44,770 nucleotides of DNA from a virus, in IMG/VR virus record IMGVR_UViG_3300028920_000118, positions 1 through 44,770 of that record. The stretch is one strand, 5' to 3'. The notes below the pieces were generated by a model. That model saw only the letters and a program-made list of their open reading frames with translations. It did not search any database and had not been told where the DNA came from. Shown piece after piece: positions 9,316 to 15,909 of the stretch; position 1 is the stretch's first letter, and the number at the start of each line of letters is the position of its first letter. The position numbers and the translations under genes were made by a program.

Positions 9316-11150
9316 TGGCAAGAGTAATGGCCGAAGACAAACAACTTGAGATGTGGCAAGCTTTGAAAGAAGTTCAGGAGACCTTTCCATGTAATGTGGA
9401 GGGTTTCCTACTTTTTTCTCAAGTATGTATCAGCAGTTTGATACCTGGTTCCCCTAACCTTAACAGGGTCCAGGCTGATATCTGCAAATGGTTGTTTGCA
9501 GGACCACAGTTCCGCATGGTACAAGCACAGAGAGGACAGGCTAAAACTACCTTAACAGCCATCTACGCTGTGTTCATGCTAATACATAATCCGAAGTTAA
9601 TTATCCTAATTGTATCTGCTGGTGGTAAGATGTCTAAAGACATTGCCAGCTTTGTAATCCAGATCATTGAAGGTTTGGATATCTTATGGATGCTTCGAGC
9701 AGACAAGAACAATGGAGACAGAAGTTCTATTGAAGGGTATGACTGTCATTGGGTTCTCAAAGGAGTTAATAAGTCACCGAGTATTAAGTGTTTAGGCGTT
9801 GACAGTAACATCCAAGGTTCCCGTGCTGACATCCTGATTGCTGACGATATTGAATCAACAAAGAACTCAAGGACAGTTACTACAAGAGAGATACTTGAAG
9901 ACCTTACCAAAGAGTTCGAGTCTGTCTGTTCCAAGGGAGAGATTATCTATCTTGGTACTCCACAGACAACTGAGTCCATCTATAACAATCTACCAGGTCG
10001 TGGCTATGCCATTCGTATCTGGACTGGACGTTATCCAACGTATGAGCAAGAGGCTAATTATGGTGACATGCTTGCACCTATGCTTATTAAGGACATGCTA
10101 CTTAACCCTGACTTAAGATCAGGGTACGGCCTTGACGGATTGCAAGGTAAGCCAACTTGCCCTGAGATGTTTGATGAAGAAGTGCTTATGGGCAAAGAGC
10201 TAAGCATGGGTGCAGCTAAGTTCCAGTTACAGTTCATGCTGAACACTAAGCTAACTGACGAAGAGCGATACCCCTTAAAACTCCGAAATTTGATCATACA
10301 CGACTATTCGATTGATCACGGACCGGTACTACCCGTCTGGACAAATCAGCTCGGAAATCTATACCAGAGCGCTTCAGTGAACGGGAAATACAAACTGTAC
10401 AGATCATTACAGCACGAGTACGAGTTAAGGCCGTTTGAGCAGCGAGTGATGTATATTGACCCAGCAGGCGGTGGAAAGAACGGTGATGAAATGGCATATG
10501 CTGTAATCGCTTTAATAGGGGCATACGTGTACGTTCTACGTATAGGGGGAGTACCAGGTGGCTTTGAAGAGGAATCGCTGTTAAAACTGGTCAGAATCGC
10601 ACGAGAGACGAAAACAAAGACAGTTCTTATTGAACGAAACTTTGGTAATGGCGCTCATGCCAATATGCTGAAACCACTGTTCACCAGGGAAGACTGGCCG
10701 GTGAATATGGAGGAGGTATGGGAATCAGGGCAGAAAGAGCTTAGGATCATAGACACCTTGGAGCCTCTACTTACTTCTCACAGGCTTATTATCTCACCAG
10801 AGGTCATAGAGGACGATTACGCTTCAATACAGAGGTATCCAGCGGAAACGAGGGGTACGTATCGCCTATTACACCAAATGGCCTTAATAACGAGAGATAG
10901 GGGCTGTCTAAGGCATGATGACAGATTGGATGCTCTTGCATCTGCTGTCCGGTATGTAGTTGAAAGATTGGACTTCGATACTCAAGTTATCATTGAAGCA
11001 AGGAGACGTAAGGAACAGATCCAAGGAATCAACGCCTGGAAAGATCCTGTGTCCCGTAGAAACTGGATGACTGAGGTTTGCATAGTCTCTGGAACTAACA
11101 GGAACCGCCGAAACAAGTTCGGTTCGATGCGTAGGAAATCTCGCTTCTAA
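9315..11150 (+). CDS. Terminase large subunit, T7 gp19-like
   Basis: This 611-residue packaging motor (T7 gp19 has 586) translocates DNA into the prohead and cuts the concatemer. The ATPase shows a Walker A-like QRGQAKTT at residues 72-79, a Walker B-like ILIADDIES and a coupling-type LGTPQTTES. The nuclease domain begins at MYIDPAGGG and contains LIERNFGNGAHA and the acidic HDDRLDALASAVRY ending expected of the RNase H-like fold. The ATG overlaps the microprotein stop (TAATG). A second ATG at codon 5 is possible, and neither has an obvious ribosome site, which again suggests coupling. Confidence 0.93.
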   Translation: MARVMAEDKQLEMWQALKEVQETFPCNVEGFLLFSQVCISSLIPGSPNLNRVQADICKWLFAGPQFRMVQAQRGQAKTTLTAIYAVFMLIHNPKLIILIVSAGGKMSKDIASFVIQIIEGLDILWMLRADKNNGDRSSIEGYDCHWVLKGVNKSPSIKCLGVDSNIQGSRADILIADDIESTKNSRTVTTREILEDLTKEFESVCSKGEIIYLGTPQTTESIYNNLPGRGYAIRIWTGRYPTYEQEANYGDMLAPMLIKDMLLNPDLRSGYGLDGLQGKPTCPEMFDEEVLMGKELSMGAAKFQLQFMLNTKLTDEERYPLKLRNLIIHDYSIDHGPVLPVWTNQLGNLYQSASVNGKYKLYRSLQHEYELRPFEQRVMYIDPAGGGKNGDEMAYAVIALIGAYVYVLRIGGVPGGFEEESLLKLVRIARETKTKTVLIERNFGNGAHANMLKPLFTREDWPVNMEEVWESGQKELRIIDTLEPLLTSHRLIISPEVIEDDYASIQRYPAETRGTYRLLHQMALITRDRGCLRHDDRLDALASAVRYVVERLDFDTQVIIEARRRKEQIQGINAWKDPVSRRNWMTEVCIVSGTNRNRRNKFGSMRRKSRF

Positions 11151-11173
11151 CTTGCTGAATTTTAAAGTGGATT

Positions 11174-11196
11174 ATTTAGGAACCAGTTAAGAAGAA
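11174..11196 (+). promoter_or_regulatory. Phage RNA polymerase promoter, late type
   Basis: The sequence ATTTAGGAACCAGTTAA-GAAGAAG matches the recurrent phage promoter; the predicted +1 is G11191. The ATTTAGG end is identical to the SP6 promoter's. Like the capsid promoter it starts GAAGAAG and feeds a long purine-rich leader. Confidence 0.8.
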
Positions 11197-11242
11197 GTAG
11201 AGAAGAAAGAATAAGAAAGAATAAGAAATTAACAGTAGTTTA

Positions 11243-11276
11243 AGAGAGTATAGAGAGTATAGAGAGTATAGAGAGA
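11243..11276 (+). repeat. Tandem 9-base repeat in leader
   Basis: Three full copies of AGAGAGTAT and a partial fourth lie in the purine-rich leader. They are preceded by two copies of a ten-base GAAAGAATAA unit. The stretch is non-coding and lies downstream of the late promoter. Confidence 0.8.
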
Positions 11277-11294
11277 TAAGAGAGTTAAGTACAC

Positions 11295-11367
11295 CTTAGC
11301 AAGTTCTAAGAGATCCTTAGTAGCTACAGGTGAGACTACTACTTGTCTCCTGTTCTCTTTAAAGAGA
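11295..11367 (+). promoter_or_regulatory. Structured 5' leader of the decoration-like gene
   Basis: Several hairpins can form before the ribosome site: CTTAG/CTAAG (11295-99 with 11306-10), TAGTAG/CTACTA (11318-23 with 11336-41), and a competing bulged stem CAGG..AGAC/GTCTCCTG (11327-36 with 11345-52). A perfect 14-base palindrome TCTCTTTAAAGAGA follows at 11354-67. The second and third stems share base 11336 and cross, so they exclude each other. Confidence 0.45.
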
Positions 11368-11400
11368 TACTAATCAACACTAACAAGAAGGAGGTATAAC

Positions 11401-11673
11401 ATGGCCTATTCAACAACTATTGGTGATGCTCAACCCACCGCTAAAGTAGTAGCAGCTGCTGCTCTTCCCATCTCTGTAGTAACTCAGGCAGAGATTGAGG
11501 ATGTCGATGCAGATGTCAATGATGCTCAGGTATCAGGTAAGAAACTTGGTGCTTGCTATATCATGACTCTGACTTCCGGTGGCAATCCCATCCTGGTTAT
11601 CGCAACTGGCGCTGCCGCTGACGATGATTGGTTGGCTCAGGGAACCACTCCGGTTGCTTATTCACCGGTATAG
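11401..11673 (+). CDS. Putative capsid decoration / small virion protein
   Basis: This 90-residue protein is rich in Ala, Val and Thr with alternating beta-strand pattern (SGKKLGACYIMTL, then ILVIATGAAADDDWL). That pattern recalls small phage head-decoration proteins that carry an SGK.KGA...ATG...W core. It has its own late-type promoter, a long structured leader and an AGAAGGAGG ribosome site, so high expression is likely, as for an abundant virion component. It opens an accessory block between the terminase and the early region that T7 does not have. The decoration role is inferred; no database match was run. Confidence 0.5.
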   Translation: MAYSTTIGDAQPTAKVVAAAALPISVVTQAEIEDVDADVNDAQVSGKKLGACYIMTLTSGGNPILVIATGAAADDDWLAQGTTPVAYSPV

Positions 11674-11692
11674 GTAGCTTAATGAACGCATG

Positions 11693-11738
11693 GTAGGAGT
11701 CCGCAGAAAGTGCTTGCTAAAGGCTCCTACTTGCACTT
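11693..11738 (+). promoter_or_regulatory. Possible RNA pseudoknot between two virion genes
   Basis: GTAGGAG (11693-99) pairs with CTCCTAC (11724-30). AAGTGC in its loop (11708-13) can pair with GCACTT just downstream (11733-38). The interleaved stems would make an H-type pseudoknot ending about 18 bases before the start codon of the adhesin gene. The two-base third loop is tight, so it may instead be two alternative hairpins. Confidence 0.4.
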
Positions 11739-11756
11739 AAAGGATTAGGAGGAAGA

Positions 11757-13499
11757 ATGATTAAACATAGCCTTAAACAGGCAATTAAGATGTATGTCAG
11801 AGGACAGCTACACGATCTTGGCTTGCTTGAAGATATGGGCCTGGATTTTAATCTCCCTCTAATTGCAAGTATTGAACCAACAATCGGAGATACAACTACA
11901 ACTTTCAGCAGATCAACTACAGCAACAGTTGTGGATTTTGAAGGAGTGGTGCATACTACTCAGATTAATGAGGCAAGGTTTCCAGGTGCCAGACGGGTTG
12001 AAAATAGACTGACTGATTCAAGCAATTTATTGAATTGGTCATCTGCTGTTAATATTACAGATACAGGAGAAACAATAGAAGCACCAGACGGGAGTATTGT
12101 TAAAGTATTTTCAATGCCAATTGATTCTTATGCCTTAGATTATAACCTAGTACAGGTAGGCAGTAGTTATGTAAACAGTATATGGATTAAATCAGATGTT
12201 GAAACAACAATTGGTTTTCGTAGACCAACAGGTATAGCCGATTCATTTAATATTACTATAACAACAGAATGGCAAAAGTTTGAGATTCCTGGAACATGCA
12301 ATGCAGCTTTAACTACAGTAACATTTCTACTTGATAATAGAACAATCAGTGGATTCGGAACATATGACATCAACATTGCAATTTGGGATGCTCAGCAAGA
12401 ACATATGACAGGCACTCAAACTGGTGCTTCTGAGGCAGTATCCGTAGGAACCCTAAGTTACCCATACCACGGTGCTGGGGTTGACGGCGTTAAGTATTTC
12501 ACGACTGACAGAGACGGGAATAGCCTAACCGATCTACCGGGATATCTTAATGAGCCGAACGGTACTAACCTAGTAGTTTACTCAAATGACTTCACAGTTT
12601 GGACTGCTTCCGGAGGTGCAACTGCTTCAGGTAATCAAGCTATTGCTCCAAATGGTTTACTTGAAGCAGATTTAATATCTATTCCAACTTCTCTCGGAAG
12701 CATATTCACGGGAATTACCCCTACAGCTGGTGCAATATATACATATTCCATTTACTTACGTAGCGTTTCAGGCACTGGCATTGTAACACTTAATTGGTAT
12801 GATACTGTTGCAGGGCATCATCGGACTCCTGTTAACATAACAGAAGAGTGGCAGAGATTTGAAATTACCTTTACTTTATCAATAGGGGCTACTCACTTAT
12901 ATGCTTACGTAGGTGATGATAGGAGTAGTACATCAACTATATCAAGTTATTATGCTTGGGGCGCACAAGTTGAGTTTGGTTTAGGAAGTACATCTCATAT
13001 ACCTACATATGGCAGTACCGCTACCAGAACTGCTGATAGCTTGGAGTACGATGTATTTGATGTTATCACTCAGGGGCAAGGGAGCATGTTTTGTGAGTTT
13101 GCTATCGATTCGACACAATCAAGTGATTACAGGTTGTTGTATTTATCTGATGGAACTGCATCAAACATGATATACATGTATATTAATTCGGATGGAAAAA
13201 TATCAGGTACTGTTGTTAATTCTGATGTCACTGTTGGTTCAATCGAATCGTCAGTTGTTACTGTCCAGGACACAACTTATAAAGTCCTGTTAACTTATGA
13301 GGATGATCATATATGCTTATATGTTAATGGGGAACTTATAGGATCTGATACATCAGGGTCTATTCCAATGCTATCAACAGCATATCTTAATGTAGGATCA
13401 TCTTATGGTGGTTCTGATCAGATGATAGGGTGCATTAGAAATGTCAAGGACTTCAATCAACCATTAACAGAAGCACAAGCAATAAGGATTACATCATAA
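11757..13499 (+). CDS. Virion adhesin with two carbohydrate-binding-like repeats and a lectin-like C-terminus
   Basis: This 580-residue beta-rich protein probably binds host glycans. Residues about 85-215 and 272-425 look like two copies of a jelly-roll module, each starting near a sample-like SSNLLNWS or YSNDFTVWT and containing WQ(K/R)FE(I) before the last strands. The second ends with WGAQVEFG and a YGSTATRTAD link. Residues about 430-580 resemble a LamG/concanavalin-like domain (YKVLLTYEDDHICLYVNGEL, then IGCIRNVKDFNQPLTEAQA). Such proteins are known as head fibres or secondary receptor binders in phages. The ribosome site is AGGATTAGGAGG. The stop overlaps the next ATG (TAATG). Whether it sits on head or tail cannot be read from sequence. 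Confidence 0.65.
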   Translation: MIKHSLKQAIKMYVRGQLHDLGLLEDMGLDFNLPLIASIEPTIGDTTTTFSRSTTATVVDFEGVVHTTQINEARFPGARRVENRLTDSSNLLNWSSAVNITDTGETIEAPDGSIVKVFSMPIDSYALDYNLVQVGSSYVNSIWIKSDVETTIGFRRPTGIADSFNITITTEWQKFEIPGTCNAALTTVTFLLDNRTISGFGTYDINIAIWDAQQEHMTGTQTGASEAVSVGTLSYPYHGAGVDGVKYFTTDRDGNSLTDLPGYLNEPNGTNLVVYSNDFTVWTASGGATASGNQAIAPNGLLEADLISIPTSLGSIFTGITPTAGAIYTYSIYLRSVSGTGIVTLNWYDTVAGHHRTPVNITEEWQRFEITFTLSIGATHLYAYVGDDRSSTSTISSYYAWGAQVEFGLGSTSHIPTYGSTATRTADSLEYDVFDVITQGQGSMFCEFAIDSTQSSDYRLLYLSDGTASNMIYMYINSDGKISGTVVNSDVTVGSIESSVVTVQDTTYKVLLTYEDDHICLYVNGELIGSDTSGSIPMLSTAYLNVGSSYGGSDQMIGCIRNVKDFNQPLTEAQAIRITS

Positions 13500-13939
13500 T
13501 GAAAGTACAAGGATATATAGAAATTGATTATCAAGCTATGACTGGTGATCAGCTTCAGGAATTTAACAAGACTATGAGACAGTTCTGTATTTATTACTAT
13601 CGAGTGCATAAGGGCGATAGGGACTACTACTTCTGTATCCTTGAAGATATCTCAGTGCTTCCAACTTTGTTGGAGTTTATGGATGAAAGAAATCCAGTTA
13701 TTAATGGACTATGGGATATTGAAGGAACTCCGTATGGACAGATTAAGCAGGTCGATGCAGAAACCGGAGAAGTAACAATCACCGGAGATGCAGAGTACAG
13801 CTTTGATCTGGACATGCACCTTATTCACACACCTGATGAAAGCTCAATGGATGAAGATGGTAATATTACTAAGGTTACTGTTACTGAGTTTAAACCATTG
13901 CATAGTTTCTCTGGTTGGGAGCTATGTCAAGAATATTAA
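13499..13939 (+). CDS. Hypothetical protein coupled to the adhesin
   Basis: I do not recognise this 146-residue acidic protein. It is rich in aromatic residues early (FCIYYYRVHKGDRDYYFCIL), has a central turn-rich beta region and ends GWELCQEY. Its ATG overlaps the adhesin stop codon (TAATG), so the two are probably made in step. A fibre chaperone or a small virion partner would fit that arrangement, but there is no motif to support either. Confidence 0.6.
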   Translation: MKVQGYIEIDYQAMTGDQLQEFNKTMRQFCIYYYRVHKGDRDYYFCILEDISVLPTLLEFMDERNPVINGLWDIEGTPYGQIKQVDAETGEVTITGDAEYSFDLDMHLIHTPDESSMDEDGNITKVTVTEFKPLHSFSGWELCQEY

Positions 13940-13951
13940 TTAGGAGGAACA

Positions 13952-14227
13952 ATGACTATTCTTTTAGATGCAGTATCAGCAGATGCTGAAAGTACGAGTG
14001 TTTCTGCTTCCGGTCCTATTATTGTATCGGTAGTGGGGGAGTTCAAGCAGGGATTAGTCAGTATAAAAGCTGACATTGGAAGCGGAGAAGCCACTGCTTG
14101 TACCTTCAAACCGGCTGATCAGGTAAAGATTTGCAGGTTGGAGTTCGCTACTGGTGTTACCTTTAAGGCTTACCTTGAAGGGACAAGTTCGGACAGTGAA
14201 GTCACGGTGGAGTATATAAACGTTTAA
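13952..14227 (+). CDS. Small beta-sandwich-like protein, possible virion component
   Basis: The 91-residue protein is mostly Ser, Val, Ala and Gly in alternating strand pattern (SVSASGPIIVSVVGEFKQG, later SDSEVTVEYINV) with no signal peptide or membrane helix. It follows the adhesin pair after 12 bases with a TTAGGAGG ribosome site. Composition and place suggest a decoration or fibre-associated protein. The family is not recognised. Confidence 0.6.
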   Translation: MTILLDAVSADAESTSVSASGPIIVSVVGEFKQGLVSIKADIGSGEATACTFKPADQVKICRLEFATGVTFKAYLEGTSSDSEVTVEYINV

Positions 14228-14249
14228 GACAGATTAATGGAGGTTAAGG

Positions 14250-14513
14250 ATGTTAAAAGAGTACAGCAGTATTCCTCAGAAGAGATTGGCTTGCCAAATT
14301 GAAGAAGAGGGTAAGGTGGAAAAGATTAAAGAAGGTATTGCTCGGTATACCAACAAAGTTGGAGCGATCCAGGAGATTATGGATTTCCAGTACGGTGACA
14401 AGAAACCGGAGACTGGTGATTATATTGTGAAGGAAAGCAAGACTGATTGCTATCTTGTGAAGAAAGATTTGTTTGAAAGAACGTACAGATCAACAGGGTT
14501 TAAGTTGCGTTAA
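14250..14513 (+). CDS. Hypothetical protein with GDYIV...YLVKKDLFERTY ending
   Basis: This 87-residue protein has a basic and helical N-terminus, then a strand-like GDYIVKE and a YLVKKDLFERTYR segment. That segment resembles the short phage proteins with a PGDWI...V(K/R)P(D/E)(I/V)FE.TY ending, whose role is unknown to me. The ribosome site is ATGGAGG. It is the last convincing gene of the accessory block and is followed by a hairpin. Confidence 0.65.
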   Translation: MLKEYSSIPQKRLACQIEEEGKVEKIKEGIARYTNKVGAIQEIMDFQYGDKKPETGDYIVKESKTDCYLVKKDLFERTYRSTGFKLR

Positions 14514-14532
14514 GCTTATTAAGTAACCTCCT

Positions 14533-14560
14533 GCTGGAACTGCTTGTTTAGGGTTCCAGC
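14533..14560 (+). terminator. Hairpin after accessory block, weak terminator candidate
   Basis: An 8-bp perfect stem GCTGGAAC/GTTCCAGC encloses a 12-base loop. It is followed by TTAACAATAATT rather than a T-run, so it may slow or protect transcripts more than end them. Confidence 0.4.
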
Positions 14561-14610
14561 TTAACAATAATTGAATTGTACTGACACTCAGAAGAGAAAG
14601 GAGATGTAAG

Positions 14611-14778
14611 ATGCAAAGTTTAGTGTTTAACATGTTGTTAAGTAGTATTGGTCAGTTTGTGACTGTAGAAAGTTCTGAGAATGAGCTGGATGATAGAGTT
14701 ATTGTTCTCATCCTGGCTATTGTTGAGTCAGCTCTATTGAGTGACAAAGCTCCGCTTGTTATAGACAGTACAGAGTGA
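14611..14778 (+). CDS. Hypothetical 55-residue protein
   Basis: The frame begins at an ATG with a good GAAAGGAGATG ribosome site and ends at TGA 14776-78. The product is hydrophobic and acidic, with a central aliphatic stretch (RVIVLILAIVESALL) that could be a buried or membrane-touching helix. Its stop overlaps the GTG of the next frame (GTGA). Part of its 3' end (GTGACAAAGCTCCGCTTG) resembles the hairpin repeat found just downstream, so it may be a marginal gene grown over repeats. Confidence 0.5.
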   Translation: MQSLVFNMLLSSIGQFVTVESSENELDDRVIVLILAIVESALLSDKAPLVIDSTE

Positions 14779-14996
14779 AAGGAGGTGATCAGCATCTAAG
14801 TGACAAAGTCACGCTTGGGTCTAACAAGCCTGAGAAGCTTAAGGATGCAAAGCATGAGTATTGTATGAAGTCTCTTGCTTTGCATCGAGCAAATATTACT
14901 TCCAGAGCGTACAATCAGATCATAGAACGATACTTGGAGCGTATAAGAACTGAAGTCAGAGCAAGGGATCAAACTGACGAAGTCAGAACTCTCTAA
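14775..14996 (+). CDS. Hypothetical basic helical protein, start uncertain
   Basis: This 73-codon frame opens with GTG overlapping the previous stop and encodes a Lys/Arg-rich helical protein with no recognised family. An exceptionally complete anti-16S match, AAAGGAGGTGATC (14778-14790), lies inside the frame after the GTG, not before it, and no ATG follows at normal spacing. Two copies of the C(RAA)G hairpin repeat (14800, 14974) fall inside. Either translation starts by coupling at GTG, or the frame is an accidental opening over regulatory repeats. Confidence 0.4.
   Translation: MKGGDQHLSDKVTLGSNKPEKLKDAKHEYCMKSLALHRANITSRAYNQIIERYLERIRTEVRARDQTDEVRTL
14778..14790 (+). promoter_or_regulatory. 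Full-length Shine-Dalgarno AAAGGAGGTGATC without an obvious start
   Basis: All 13 bases complement the conserved 3' end of 16S rRNA. The nearest downstream starts are GTG at 14800, which gives only 22 codons, and nothing in the main frame. A hairpin repeat begins ten bases after it. Confidence 0.6.
14800..14812 (+). repeat. Mini-hairpin GTGAC-AAA-GTCAC
   Basis: First of five 5-bp stems closed over an RAA triloop; this one has G-C as the outer pair. Confidence 0.75.
14974..14986 (+). repeat. Mini-hairpin CTGAC-GAA-GTCAG
   Basis: Second copy, with outer pair C-G and loop GAA, near the end of the 73-codon frame. A shortened relative, CTGAAGTCAG, lies about 25 bases upstream. Confidence 0.75.
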
Positions 14997-15181
14997 GCAA
15001 GATGAGATTTGATTTAGTTATACGGCACTCAGCTTGGAGTGTCAAGAGAGCCAGAGATGAAAATTTGATACAGTCACGCTCAGCACTTCTCCCCTGCGCT
15101 CTCAACTGACTTTCCCCCTTGGGGCTTGCTGTGTTAGCTCTGTCTAGCGATCTTAGACAAGACTAATCGCTCTGGGAGATA

Positions 15182-15194
15182 CTGACGAAGTCAG
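15182..15194 (+). repeat. Mini-hairpin CTGAC-GAA-GTCAG
   Basis: Third copy, identical to the one at 14974 and lying outside any gene. Confidence 0.75.
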
Positions 15195-15333
15195 CAGAAC
15201 CAGCCAGAGTTAGGAGAGACTAACATTTGCCTTGGAGCATAACAGTATAAGCTGGAGCTTGCCAAGTTCCTTGGAGCGAACTATCACTTCCTTGGCTAAT
15301 ACTTAGCAATACCTTGGAGAATGTTAGCCATTC

Positions 15334-15346
15334 CTGACAAAGTCAG
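15334..15346 (+). repeat. Mini-hairpin CTGAC-AAA-GTCAG
   Basis: Fourth copy, with loop AAA, followed by AGCGAGCAG. Inverted relatives (TGACTTTGCGCTC, TGACTTTCCCCC) occur near 15431 and 15107. Confidence 0.75.
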
Positions 15347-15617
15347 AGCGAGCAGAGGAAGTTAGGCAGACCAGCAATAAGTTAGGCAAGGCTAACAATG
15401 TAAGAGAGGGCCATCTGTTCGCTCTCGAACTGACTTTGCGCTCTTGTCCTGACTTGTAAAGTTCCAACTTACTTCTTATTTACTTCCTTATAACTTCTTT
15501 CCTTACCTAAGTTACTTGGAGAGTGATAGCAATTGATAGCCATAGCTAACAATGCCTTGGATACTCTCTTGTCTATTGCTGTTAGACTCACAAGTTCTTA
15601 TCAATTGTTAGCTCTTG

Positions 15618-15630
15618 CCGACAAAGTCGG
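15618..15630 (+). repeat. Mini-hairpin CCGAC-AAA-GTCGG
   Basis: Fifth copy. The stem differs from the fourth by T to C on one side and A to G on the other, so pairing is kept by compensating change. Confidence 0.75.
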
Positions 15631-15786
15631 AAGATGCAATCTTTTAACTATTAGATGAAGAAAGTTAGAAGCAAGTTTCTATCCGCCTTCTATGGTTCTG
15701 AACAAGCCTATCAAGTTATGTCAATCCATGAACTTACAATAAATTCAACAAGTTAAAAGAAAGTGTTCACTTATTTAAAAAATCGT

Positions 15787-15815
15787 TTGACAAAGCTTTT
15801 CAGTTCCTTCATACT
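15787..15815 (+). promoter_or_regulatory. Host sigma70-type early promoter
   Basis: A perfect -35 TTGACA is followed after 17 bases by CATACT as -10 (four of six consensus bases). It lies about 95 bases before the first early gene and upstream of the phage RNA polymerase gene, as expected for transcription by host polymerase on entry. Confidence 0.65.
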
Positions 15816-15848
15816 GGCCTTGCAAGTTGAGAGAAAACAGCTTGCAAG

Positions 15849-15878
15849 CCCGGATAGACCGGGTGGCCGACTTCCGGC
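15849..15878 (+). promoter_or_regulatory. Two tandem G+C-rich hairpins in early leader
   Basis: CCCGG-ATAGA-CCGGG and GCCG-ACTTC-CGGC, each with a five-base loop, lie between the early promoter and the ATAAGGAG ribosome site of the gene at 15910. They could stabilise the early transcript's 5' end or slow elongation. Confidence 0.5.
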
Positions 15879-15909
15879 AAACTAACTTTACTTTATAAGG
15901 AGACACACA

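Larger units (their letters stand above)
14997..15909. other. Gene-less 0.9 kb region, likely origin/packaging and genome-end region
   Basis: No convincing gene is present on either strand in these 913 bases. The stretch is a patchwork of short repeats. There are three C(RAA)G mini-hairpins, about seven CTTGGAG words, GTTAG/CTAAC stem-loops (15209-24, 15381-96), a long-range TGGCTAA/TTAGCCA pair (15293-99 with 15324-30), AGCGA/TCGCT around 15146-15172, and inverted versions of CAATTG-centred words near 15530 and 15600. It lies between the last accessory gene and the early promoter, which is where T7-type phages have their terminal repeats and the short-repeat arrays used in packaging. Physical ends cannot be placed from sequence alone. 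Confidence 0.6.

Noticed and set aside
11207-11283. Repeat array considered as CRISPR or iteron array
   Set aside because: Units are 9-10 bases, directly tandem without spacers, and lie in a purine-rich transcript leader.
15841-15880. G+C-rich paired stretch considered as tRNA
   Set aside because: It forms two short independent hairpins with no cloverleaf, no T-arm signature and no CCA-type end.
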